From: Acanthosepion lycidas
Lineage: Eukaryota; Mollusca; Cephalopoda; Sepiida; Sepiidae
NCBI GenBank assembly: GCA_963932145.1
Contig: CAWVQA010000036.1
Span: 248,001-312,000, forward strand
Direction: 5' to 3'
DNA: 64,000 nt
The notes beneath the pieces were generated by a model, which was not told the DNA's origin, did no database searches, and saw only the letters and a list, made by a program, of their open reading frames with translations. Each line of letters begins with the position of its first letter. Position 1 is the stretch's first letter. Positions 1 through 12,120 of this stretch are shown here, piece by piece. The position numbers and the translations under genes were made by a program.

Positions 1-435
1 TGAATTTGAAGGCAAAATATTTTTGTGCAGATCTTAGATTAGGTCTTTCCCTGTCCATAATGCTAAATTGAGGAGGTAAAATACAAATATAAATAGGAAA
101 CAGAAGAGAAATGTACAGTGATCACCCATTTTTGCCACACAAACTTTTTCATGGAAATCCCAGTCATATGAGTCGAGTCCATGCATGCTACGATCACGGT
201 ATGAAGTTGAAGGCAAAATATTTTTGTGCAGATTTTAGATTAGGTCTTTCCCTGTCCATAATGCTAAATTGAGGAGGTAAAATATAAATATAAATAGGAA
301 ACAGAAGAGAAATGTACAGTGATCTCCCATTTTCTGCCCACAATCTTTTTCATGGAAATCCCAGTCATATGAGTCGAGTCCATGCATGCTACGATCACGG
401 TATGAATTTGAAGGCAAAATATTTTTGTGCAGATT

Positions 436-1023
436 TTAGATTATGTCTTTCCCTGTCCATAATGCTAAATTGATGAGGTAAAATAGAAATATAAATAGGA
501 AACAGAAGAGAAATGTACAGTGATCACCCATTTTTGGCCCACAATCTGTTTCATGGAAATCCCAGTCATATGAGTCGAGTCCATGCATGCTACGATCACG
601 GTATGAATTGGAAGGCAAAATATTTCTGTGCAGATCTTTGATTAGGTCTTTCCCTTTCCATAATGCTAAATTGAGGAGGTAATATATAAATATAAAAAGG
701 AAACAGAAGAGAAATGTACAGTGATCACCCGTTTTCGGCCCAAAATCTTTTTCATTGAAATCCCAGTCATATGAGTCGAGTCCATGTATGCTACGAACAC
801 GGTATGAATTGGAAGGCAAAATATTTTTGTGCAGATCTTCGATTAGGTCTTTCCCTGTCCATAATGCTAAATTGAGGAGGTAAAATAGAAAAATAGATAG
901 GAAACAGAAGAGAAATGTACAGTGATCTCCCATTTTCGGCCCACAATCTTTTTCATGGAAATCCCAGTCATATGAGTCGAGTTCATGCATGCTACGATCA
1001 CGGTATGAATTTGAAGGCAACAT
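436..1023 (-). other. Longest satellite read-through ORF (three fused monomers)
   Basis: Nearly every monomer has the same minus-strand frame, ending in a TAA or TAG after the residues GKDLI. Because the monomer is 67 codons long, loss of that stop joins consecutive monomers in frame. Here two stops have mutated to sense codons, giving 195 residues in three units, each followed by a short linker like EDLHKNI. Each unit carries a charged N-terminal half (DRSMHGLDSYDWDFHEK) and a hydrophobic C-terminal half (CTFLFCFLFIF) that would resemble one membrane-spanning helix per unit. The opening codon is TTG; the first ATG in a standard monomer is ten codons further in and gives a 50-residue ORF. No homology to a known family is recognised. 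Most likely a by-product of the repeat, not a gene. Confidence 0.35.
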
Positions 1024-1038
1024 ATTTTTTTGCAGATT

Positions 1039-1239
1039 TTAGATTAGGTCTTTCCCTGTCCATAATGCTAAATTGAGGAGGTAAAATAGAAATATAAATA
1101 GGAAACAGAAGAGAAATGTACAGTGATCACCCATTTTCGGCCCACAATCTTTTTCATGGAAATCCCAGTCATATGAGTCGAGTCCATGCATGCTACGATC
1201 ACGGTATGAATTTGAAGGCAAAATATTTTTGTGCAGAGC
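1039..1239. repeat. Representative 201-bp satellite monomer
   Basis: This copy is close to the consensus by eye and serves as a coordinate reference. Four short perfect palindromes occur in it: GTGATCAC, TCATATGA, CATGCATG and AAAATATTTT. The most variable positions across the array are the AGATCTT / AGAGCTT / AGATTTT / AGATTTC block, the CGGCCCAC / CTGCCCAC block, and the AAATAGAAATAT / AAATATAAATAT choice. The segment from TTTCATGGAAATCCC to GGTATGAATTTGAAGG is the most constant. On the minus strand the stop TAA lies at 1039-1041, a TTG that opens the frame at 1219-1221, and the first ATG at 1189-1191. Confidence 0.9.
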
Positions 1240-3254
1240 TTAGATTAGGTCTTTGCCTGTCCATAATGCTAAATTGAGGAGGTAAAATATAAATATAAAT
1301 AGGAAACAGAAGAGAAATGTACAGTGATCACCCATTGTCGGCCCACAATCTTTTTCATGGAAATCCCAGTCATATGAGTCGAGTCCATGCATGCTACGAT
1401 CACGGTATGAATTTGAAGGCAAAATATTTTTGTGCAGAGATTAGATTAGGTCTTTCCCTGGCCATAATGCTAAATTGAGGAGGTAAAATATAAATATAAA
1501 TAGGAAACAGAAGAGAAATGTACAGTGATCACCCATTGTCGGCCCACAATCTTTTTCATGGAAATCCCAGTCATATGAGTCGAGTCCATGCATGCTACGA
1601 TCACGGTATGAATTTGAAGGCAAAATAGTTTTGTGCAGATCTTAGATTAGGTCTTTCCCTGTCCATAATGCTAAATTGATGAGGTAAAATAGAAATATAA
1701 ATAGGAAACAGAAGAGAAATGTACAGTGATCACCCATTTTCGGCCCAAAATCTTTTTCATGGAAATCCCAGTCATATGAGTCGAGTCCATGCATGCTACG
1801 ATCACGGTATGAATTTGAAGGCAAAATATTTTTGTGCAGAGCTTAGATTAGGTCTTTCCCTGCCCATAATGCTAAATTGAGGAGGTAAAAAAGAAATATA
1901 AATAGGAAACAGAAGAGAAATGTACAGTGATCACCCATTTTCGGCCCACAATCTTTTTCATGGAAATCCCAGTCATATGAGTCGAGTCCATGCATGCTAC
2001 GATCACGGTATGAATTTGAAGGCAAAATATTTTTGTGCAGAGCTTAGATTAGGTCTTTCCCTGTCCATAATGCTAAATTGAGGAGGTAAAACAGAAATAT
2101 AAATAGGAAACAGAAGAGAAATGTACAGCGATCATCCATTTTCGGCCCACAATCTTTTTCATGGACATCCCAGTAATATGAGTCGAGTCCATGCATGCTA
2201 CGATCACGGTATGAATTTGAAGGCAAAATATTTTTGTGCAGATTTCAGATTAGGTCTTTCCCTGTCCATAATGCTAAATTGAGGAGGTAAAATAGAAATA
2301 TAAATAGGAAACAGAAGAGAAATGTACAGTGATCAGACATTTTCGGCCCACAATCTTTTTCATGGAAATCCCAGTCATATGAGTCGAGTCCATGCATGCT
2401 ACGATCACGGTATGAATTTGCAGGCAAAATATTTTTGTGCAGATTTTAGATTAGGTCTTTCCCTGACCATAATGTTAAATTGAGGAGGTAAAATAAAAAT
2501 ATAAATAGTAAACAGAAGAGAAATGTACAGTGATCACCTATTTTCGGACCACAATCTTTTTCATGGAAATCCCAGTCATATGAGTCGAGTCCATGCATGC
2601 TACGATCACGCTAAGAATTTGAAGGAAAAATATTTTTGTGCAGATTTTAGATTAGTTCTTTCCCTGTCCATAATGCTAAATTCAGGAGTTAAAATATAAA
2701 TATAAATATAAATAGGAAACAGATGAGAAATGTACAGTGATCACCCATTTTCGGCCCAGAATCTTTTTCATGGAAATCCCAGTCATATGAGTCGAGTCCA
2801 TGCATGCTACGATCACGGTATGAATTTGAAGGCAAAATATTTTTGTGCAGAGCTTAGATTTGGTCTTTCCCTGTCCATAATGCTAAATTGAGGAGGTAAA
2901 ATATAAATATAAATAGGAAACAGAAGAGAAATGTACAGTGATCACCCATTGTCGGCCCACAATCTTTTTCATGGAAATCCCAGTCATATGAGTCGAGTCC
3001 ATGCATGCTACGATCACGGTATGAATTTCAAGGCAAAATATTTTTGTGCAGAGATTAGATTAGGTCTTTCCCTGGCCATAATGCTAAATTGAGGAGGTAA
3101 AATATAAATATAAATAGGAAACAGAAGAGAAATGTACAGTGATCACCCATTGTCGGCCCACAATCTTTTTCATGGAAATCCCAGTCATATGAGTCGAGTC
3201 CATGCATGCTACGATCACGGTATGAATTTGAAGGCAAAATATTTTTGTGAAGAT
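1240..3254. repeat. Dispersed two-monomer duplication (1240-1640 and about 2854-3254)
   Basis: The two monomers at 1,240-1,640 share diagnostic variants with those at about 2,854-3,254, among them CCCATTGTCGGCCC and CAGAGATTAGATTAGG, at an offset of 1,614 bp (eight monomers plus 6 bp). The extra 6 bp comes from a monomer near 2,700 with three copies of ATAAAT. The same variants appear again near 3,657-3,839. This records copying between non-adjacent monomers. Confidence 0.7.
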
Positions 3255-4102
3255 TTCAGATTAGGTCTTTCCCTGTCCATAATGCTAAATTGAGGAGGTA
3301 AAATAGAAATATAAATAGGAAACAGAAGAGAAATGTACAGTGATCACCCATTTTCGGCCCACAATCTTTTTCATGGAAATCCCAGTCATATGAGTCGAGT
3401 CCATGCATGCTACGATCACGGTATGAATTTGAAGGCAAAATATTTTTGTGCAGAGCTTAGATTAGGTCTTTCCCTGGCCATAATGCTAAATTGAGGAGGT
3501 AAAATATCAATATCAATAGGAAACAGTATAGAAATGTACAGTGATCACCCATTTTCGGCCCACAATATTTTCATGGAAATCCCAGTCATATGAGTCGAGT
3601 CCATGCATGCTACGATCATGGTATGAATTTGAAGGCAAAATAGTTTTGTGCAGATCTTAGATTAGGTCTTTCCCTGGCCATAATGCTAAATTGAGGAGGT
3701 AAAATATAAATATAAATAGGAAACAGAAGAGAAATGTACAGTGATCACCCATTGTCGGCCCACAATCTTTTTCATGGAAATCCCAGTCATATGAGTCGAG
3801 TCCATGCATGCTACGATCACGGTATGAATTTAAAGGCAAAATAGTTTTGTGCAGATCTTAGATTAGGTCTTTCCCTGTCCATAATGCTAAATTGATGAGG
3901 TAAAATAGAAATATAAATAGGAAACAAAAGAGAAATGTACAGTGATCACCTATTTTCGGACCACAATCTTTTTCATGGAAATCCCAGTCATATGAGTCGA
4001 GTCCATGCATGCTACGATCACGCTAAGAATTTGAAGGAAAAATATTTTTGTGCAGATTTTAGATTAGTTCTTTCCCTGTCCATAATGCTAAATTGAGGAG
4101 GT
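2531..4102. repeat. Dispersed repeat of a variant monomer (about 2531-2690 and 3942-4102)
   Basis: Both copies share the rare combination CACCTATTTTCGGACC, GATCACGCTAAGAATTTG, GAAGGAAAAATATTTT and GATTAGTTCTTTCC. The offset is 1,412 bp, seven monomers plus 5 bp. The combination is not seen together elsewhere in the window. Confidence 0.7.
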
Positions 4103-6275
4103 AAAATATAAATATAAATAGGAAACAGAAGAGAAATGTACAGTGATCACCCATTTTCGGCCCACAATCTTTTTCATGGAAATCCCAGTCATATGAGTCG
4201 AGTCCATGCATGCTACGATCACGGTATGAATTTGAAGGCAAAATATTTTTGTACAGATTTTAGATTAGGTCTTTCCCTGTCCATAATGCTAAATTGAGGA
4301 GGTAAAATATAAATATAAATAGGAAACAGAAGAGAAATGTACAGTGATCACCCATTTTCGGCCCACAATCTTTTTCATGGAAATCTCAGTCATATGAGTC
4401 GAGTCCATGCATGCTATGATCACGGTATGAATTTGAAGGCAAAATATTTTTGTGCAGGATTTAGATTCGGTCTTTCCCTGTCCATAATGCTAAATTCAGG
4501 AGTTAAAATATAAATATAAATATAAATAGGAAACAGAAGAGGAATGGACAGTGATCACCCATTTTCGGCCCACTATCTTTTTCATGGAAATCCCAGTGAT
4601 ATGAGTCGAGTCCATGCATGCTACGATCACGGTATGAATTTGAAGGCAAAATATTTTTGTGCAGATTTCAGATTAGGTCTTTCCCTGTCCATAATGCTAA
4701 ATTGAGTAGGTAAAATAGAAATATAAATAGTAAACAGAACAGAAATGTACAGTGAACACCCATTTTCGCCCCACAAGCTTTTTCATGGAAATCCCAGTCA
4801 TATGAGTCGAGTCCATGCATGCTACGATCACGGTATGAATTTGAAGGCAAAATATTTTTGTGCAGAGCTTAGATTAGGTCTTTCCCTGGCCATAATGCTA
4901 AATTGAGGAGGTAAAATATAAATATAAATAGGAAACAGAAGAGAAATGTACAGTGATCACCCATTTTCGGCCCACAATCTTTTTCATGGAAATCCCAGTC
5001 ATATGAGTCGAGTCCATGCATGCTACGATCACGGTATCAATTTGAAGGCAAAATATTTTTGTGCAGATCTTAGATTAGGTCTTTCCCTGTCCATAATGCT
5101 AAATTGAGGAGGTAAAACAGAAATATAAATAGGAAACAGAAGAGAAATGTACAGTGATCACCCATTTTCGGCCCACAATCTTTTTCATGGAAATCCCAGT
5201 CATATGAGTCAAGTCCATGCATGCTACGATCACGGTATGAATTTGAAGGCAAAATATTTTTGTGCAGAGCTTAGATTAGGTCTTTCCCTGGCCATAATGC
5301 TAAATTGAGGTGGTAAAACAGAAATATAAATAGGAAACAGTAGAGAAATGTACAGTGATCACCCATTTTCGGCCCACAATCTTTTTCATGGAAATCCCAG
5401 TCATATGAGTCGAGTCCATGCATGCTACGATCACGGTATGAATTTGAAGTCAAAATATTTTTGTGCAGAGCTTAGATTAGGTCTTTCCCTGTCCATAATG
5501 CTAAATTGAGGAGGTAAAATAGAAATATAAATAGTAAACAGAAGAGAAATGTACAGTGATCACCCTTTTTCTGCCCAAAATCTTTTTCATGGAAATCCCA
5601 GTCATATGAGTCGAGTCCATGCATGCTACGATCACGGTATGAATTTGAAGGCAAAATATTTTTGTGCAGATTTTAGATTAGGTCTTTCCCTGCCCATAAT
5701 GCTAAATTGAGGAGGTAAAATAGAAATATAAATAGGAAACAGACGAGAAATGTACAGTGATCACCCATTTTCAGCCCACAATCTTTTTCATGGAAATCCC
5801 AGTCATATGAGTCGAGTCCATTCATGCTACGATCACGGTATGAATTTGAAGGCAAAATATTTTTGTACAGAGCTTACATTAGGTCTTTCCCTGGCCATAA
5901 TGCTAAATTGAGGAGGTAAAATATAAATATGAATAGGAAACAGAAGAGAAATGTACAGTGATCACCCATTTTCGGCCCACAATCTTTTTCATGGAAATCC
6001 CAGTCATATGAGTCGAGTCCATGCATGCTACGATCACGGTATGAATTTGTAGGCAAAATATTTTTGTGCAGATTGTAGATTAGGTCTTTCCCTGTCCATA
6101 ATGCTAAATTGAGGCGATAATATATAAATATAAATAGGAAACAGAAGAGAAATGTACAATGATCACCCATTTTCGGCCCACAATCTTTTTCATGGAAATC
6201 CCAGTCATATGAGTCGAGTCCATGCATGCTACGATCACCGTATGAATTTGAAGGCAAAATGTTTTTGTGCAGATC

Positions 6276-6700
6276 TTAGATTTGGTCTTTCCCTGTCCAT
6301 AATGCTAAATTGAGGAGGTAAAATAGAAATATAAATAGGAAACAGAAGAGAAATGTACAGTGACAACCCATTTTTGGCCCACAATTTTTTTCATGGAAAT
6401 CCCAGTCATATGAGTCGAGTCCATGCATGCTACGTTCACGGTATGAATTTGGAGGCAAAATATATTTGTGCAGATCTTAGATTAGGTCATTCCCTGTCCA
6501 TAATGCTAAATTGAGGAGGTAAAATATAAATATAAATAGGAAACAGAAGAGAAATGTACAGTGATCACCTATTTTCGGCCGACAATCTTTTTCATGGAAA
6601 TCCCAGTCATATGAGTTGAGTCCGTGCATGCTACGATCACGGTATGAATTTGAAGGCAAAATATTTTTGTGCAGATTTTAGATTAGGTCTTTCCCTGTCC
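6276..6700. repeat. First of three dispersed copies of a two-monomer segment
   Basis: The pair carrying TACGTTCACGGTATGAATTTGGAGGC followed by CACCTATTTTCGGCCGACAATC occurs here, again at about 9,840-10,080 and again at about 14,065-14,304. In all three places the variant GGTCATTCCC follows a TATATTTGTG tract. The last two lie in the large 8.5-15.7 kb duplication; this one is an older or independent relative. Confidence 0.6.
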
Positions 6701-8499
6701 ATAATGCTAAATTGAGGAGGTAAAATATAAATATAAATAGGAAACAGAAGAGAAATGTCCAGTGAACACCCATTTTCGGCCCACAATCTTTTTCATGGAA
6801 ATCCCAGTCATATGAGTCGAGTCCATGCATGCTACGATCACGGTATGAATTTGAAGGCAAAATATTTTTGTGCAGATCTTAGATTAGGTCTTTCCCTGTC
6901 CATAATGCTAAATTAAGGAGGTAAAATATAAATATCAATAGGAAACAGAAGAGAAATGTACAGTGATCACCCATTTTCGGCCCACAATGTTTTTCATGGA
7001 AATCCCAGTCATATGAGTCGAGTCCATGCATGCTACTTTCACGGTATGAATTTGGAGGCAAAATATATTTGTGCAGATCTTAGATTAGGTCTTTCCCTGT
7101 CCATAATGCTAAATTGAGGAGGTAAAATATAAATATAAATAGGAAACAGAAGAGAAATGTAGAGCGATCTCCCATTTTCGGCCCACAATCTTTTTCATGG
7201 AAATCCCAGTCATATGAGTCGTGTCCATGCATGCTACGATCACAGTATGAATTTGAAGGCCAAATATTTTTGAGCAGATTTTAGATTAGGTCTTTCCCTG
7301 TCCATAATGCTAAATTGAGGAGGTAAAATAGAAATATAAATAGGAAACAGAAGAGAAATGTACAGTGATCACCCATTTTCGGACCACAATCTTTTTCATG
7401 GAAATCCCAGTCATATGAGTCGACTCCATGCATGCTACGTTCACGGTATGAATTTGAAGGCAAAATATTTTTGTGCAGAGCTTAGATTAGGTCTTTCCCT
7501 ATCCATAATGCTAAATTGAGGAGGTAAAATAGAAATATAAATAGGAAACAGAAGAGAAATGTACAGTGATCACCCATTCTCGGCCCACAATGTTTTTCAT
7601 GGAAATCCCAGTCATATGAGTCGAGTCCATGCATGCTACGATCACGGTATGAATTTGAAGGCAAAATATTTTTGTGAAGATTTCAGATTAGATCTTTCCC
7701 TGTCCATAATGCTAAATTGAGGAGGTAAAATATAAATATAAATATAAATAGGAAACAGAAGAGAAATGTACAGTGATCACCCATTTTCGGCCCACAATCT
7801 TTTTCATGGAAATCCCAATCATATGAGTCGAGTCCATGCATGCTACGATCACGGTATGAATTTGAAGGCAAAATATTTTTGTGCAGATTTTAGATTAGGT
7901 CTTTCCCTGTCCATAATGCTAAATTGAGGTGGTAAAATATAAATATAAATAGGAATCAAAAGAGAAATATACAGTGATCACGCATTTTCGGCCCACAATC
8001 TTTTTCATGGAAATCCCAGTTATATGAGTCGAGTCCATGCATGCTACGATCACGGTATGAATTTGAAGGCAAAATATTTTTGTGCAGAGCTTAGATTACG
8101 TCTTTCCCTGGCCATAATGCTAAATTGAGGAGGTAAAATAGAAATATAAATAGGAAACAGATGAGAAATGTACAGTGATCACCCATTTTCGGCCCAAAAT
8201 CTTTTTCATGGATATCCCAGTTATATGAGTCGAGTCCATGCATGCTACGATCACGGTATGAATTTGAAGGCAAAATATTTTTGTGCAGAGCTTAGATTAC
8301 GTCTTTCCCTGGCCATAATGCTAAATTGAGGAGGTAAAATAGAAATATAAATAGGAAACAGATGAGAAATGTACAGTGATCACCCATTTTCGGCCCAAAA
8401 TCTTTTTCATAGAAATCCCAGTCATATGAGTCAAGTCCATGCATGCTACGATAACAGTATGAATTTGAAAGCAAAATATTTTCGTGCAGATTTTGGATT

Positions 8500-11400
8500 A
8501 GTCTTTCCCTGTCCATAATGCTAAATTGAGGAGGTAAAATAGAAATATAAATAGGAAACAGAAGAGAAATGTACAGTGATCACCCATTTTCGGCCCACAA
8601 TCTTTTTCATAGAAATCCCAGTCATATGAGTCAAGTCCATGCATGCTACGATCACAGTATGAATTTGAAGGCAAAATATTTTCGTGCAGATTTTGGATTA
8701 GTCTTTCCCTGTCCATAATGCTAAATTGAGGAGGTAAAATAGAAATATAAATAGTAAACAGAAGAGAAATGTACAGTGATCACCCTTTTTCTGCCCAAAA
8801 TCTTTTTCATGGAAATCCCAGTCATATGAGTCGAGTCCATGCATGCTACGATCACGGTATGAATTTCAAGGCAAAATATTTTTGTGCATATTTTAGATTA
8901 GTTCTTTCCCTGTCCATAATGCTAAATTGAGGAGTTAAAATAGAAATATTAATATGAAACAGAAGAGAAATGTACAGTGATCACCCATTTTCGGCCCACA
9001 ATCTTTTTCATGGAAATCCCAGTCATATGAGTAGATTCCATGCATTCTACGATCACGGTATGAATTTGAAGGCCAAATATTTTTGAGCAGATCTTAGATT
9101 AGGTCTTTCCCTGTCTATAATGCTAAATTAAGGAGGTAAAATATAAATATAAATAGGAAACAGAAGAGAAATGTACAGTGATCACCCATTTTCGGCCCAC
9201 AATCTTTTTCATGGAAATCCCAGTCATATGAGTCGAGTCAATGCATGCTACGATCACGGTATGAATTTGAAGGCAAAATATTTTTGTGCAGATTTTAGAT
9301 TAGGTCTTTCCCTGCCCATAATGGTAAATTGAGGAGGTAAAATAGAAATATAAATAGGAAACAGACGAGAAATGTACAGTGATCACCCATTTTCAGCCCA
9401 CAATCTTTTTCATGGAAATCCCAGTCATATGAGTCGAGTCAATGCATGCTACGATCACGGTATGAATTTGAAGGCAAAATATTTTTGTGCAGATTTTAGA
9501 TTAGGTCTTTCCCTGTCCATAATGCTAAATTTAGGAGGTAAAATATAAATATAAATAGGAAACAGAAGAGAAATGTACAGTGATCTCCCATTTTCAGCCC
9601 ACAATCTTTTTCATGGAAATCCCAGTCATATGAGTCGTGTCCATGAATTCTACGATCACAGTATGAATTTGAAGGCAAAATATTTTTGTGCAGATTTTAG
9701 ATTAGGTCTTTCCCTGTCCATAATGCTAAATTGAGGAGGTAAAATATAAAAATAAATAGGAAACAGAAGAGAAATGTACAGTGATCACCCATTTTTGGCC
9801 CACTATCTTTTTCATGGAAATCCCAGTCATATGAGTCGAGTCCATGCATGCTACGTTCACGGTATGAATTTGGAGGCAAAATATATTTGTGCAGATCTTA
9901 GATTAGGTCATTCCCTGTCCATAATGCTAAATTGAGGAGGTAAAATATAAATATAAATAGGAAACAGAAGAGAAATGTACAGTGATCACCTATTTTCGGC
10001 CGACAATCTTTTTCATGGAAATCCCAGTCATATGAGTTGAGTCCATGCATGCTACGATCACGGTATGAATTTGAAGGCAAAATATTTTTGTGCAGATTTT
10101 AGATTAGGTCTTTCCCTGCCCATAATGCTAAATTGAGGAGGTAAAATAGAAATATAAATAGGAAACAGACGAGAAATGTACAGTGATCACCCATTTTCAG
10201 CCCACAATCTTTTTCATGGAAATCCCAGTCATATGAGTCGAGTCAATGCATGCTACGATCACGGTATGAATTTGAAGGCAAAATATTTTTGTGCAGATTT
10301 TAGATTAGGTCTTTCCCTGTCCATAATGCTAAATTTAGGAAGTAAAATATAAATATAAATAGGAAACAGAAGAGAAATGTACAGTGATCTCCCATTTTCA
10401 GCCCACAATCTTTTTCATGGAAATCCCAGTCATATGAGTCGAGTCCATGAATTCTACGATCACAGTATGAATTTGAAGGCAAAATATTTTTGTGCAGATT
10501 TTAGATTAGGTCTTTCCCTGTCCATAATGCTAAATTGAGGAAGTAAAATAGAAATATAAATAGGAAACAGAAGAGAAATGTACAGTGACAACCCATTTTC
10601 GGCCCACAATCTTTTTCATGGAAATCCCAGTCATATGAGTCGAGTCCATGCATGCTACGTTCACGGTATGTATTTGGAGGCAAAATATATTTGTGCAGAT
10701 CTTAGATTAGGTCATTCCCTGTCCATAATGCTAAATTCAGGAGGTAAAATAGAAATATAAATAGGAAACAGAAGAGAAATGTACAGTGATCACCATTTTC
10801 GGCCCACAATCTATTTCATGGAAATCCCAGTCATTTGAGTCGAGTCCATGCATGCTACGATCTCGGTATGAATTTGAAGGCAAAATATTTTTGTGCAGAT
10901 TTGAGATTAGGTCTTTCCCTGTCCATAATGCTAAATTGAGGAGGTAAAATATAAATATAAATAGGAAACAGAAGAGAAATGTACAGTTACCATCCATTTT
11001 CGGCCCACAATCTTTTTCATGAAATCCCAGTCATATGAATCGAGTCCATGCATGCTACGATCACGGTATGAATTTGAAGGCAAAATATTTTTGTGCAGAT
11101 CTTAGATTAGGTCTTTCGCTGTCTATAATGCTAAATTAAGGAGGTAAAATATAAATATCAATAGGAAACAGAAGAGAAATGTACAGTGATCACCCATTTT
11201 CGGCCCACAATGTTTTTCATGGAAATCCCAGTCATATGAGTCGAGTCCATGCATGCTACGATCACGGTATGAATTTGAAGGCAAAATATTTTTGGGAAGA
11301 TTTCAGATTAGATCTTTCCCTGTCCATAATGCTAAATTGAGGAGGTAAAATATAAATATAAATATAAATAGGAAACAGAAGAGAAATGTACAGTGATCAC

Positions 11401-12120
11401 CCATTTTCGGCCCACAATCTTTTTCATGGAAATCCCAATCATATGAGTCGTGTCCATGAATTCTACGATCACAGTATGAATTTGAAGGCAAAATATTTTT
11501 GTGCAGATTTTAGATTAGGTCTTTCCCTGTCCATAATGCTAAATTGAGGAAGTAAAATAGAAATATAAATAGGAAACAGAAGAGAAATGTACAGTGACAA
11601 CCCATTTTCGGCCCACAATCTTTTTCATGGAAATCCCAGTCATATGAGTCGAGTCCATGCATGCTACGTTCACGGTATGTATTTGGAGGCAAAATATATT
11701 TGTGCAGATCTTAGATTAGGTCATTCCCTGTCCATAATGCTAAATTCAGGAGGTAAAATATAAATATAAATAGGAAACAGAAGAGAAATGTACAGTGATC
11801 ACCTATTTTCGGCCCACAATCTTTTTTATGGAAATCCCAGTCATATGAGTTGAGTCCATGCATGCTACGTTCACGGTATGAATTTGGAGGCAAAATATTT
11901 TTGTGCAGATCTTACATGAGGTCATTCCCTGTCCATAATGCTAAATTGAGGAGGTAAAATAGAAATATCAATAGGAAACAGAAGAGAAATGTACAGTGAT
12001 CACCCATTTTCGGCCCACAATCTTTTTCATGGAAATCCCAGTCATATGAGTCGAGTCCATGCATGCTACGATCACCGTATGAATTTGAAGGCAAAATGTT
12101 TTTGTGCAGATCTTAGATTT
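8500..12120. repeat. 18-monomer block, first copy (segments A-B-C)
   Basis: This 3.6-kb stretch is reused almost entirely at 12,121-15,672. Three segments can be followed by shared rare variants. A is about 8,500-9,735 (TCATAGAAATCCC, TAGTAAACAG, GAGTAGATTCCATGCATTC). B is about 9,740-11,448 (CGGCCGACAATC, CACCATTTTCGG, CAGTTACCATCC, CATGAAATCCC). C is about 11,450-12,160 (GTATGTATTTGGAGGC, TTTTTTATGG, CTTACATGAGGTC). The second copy uses offsets of +3,621 for A, +4,224 for B and +1,808 for C. Confidence 0.8.
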
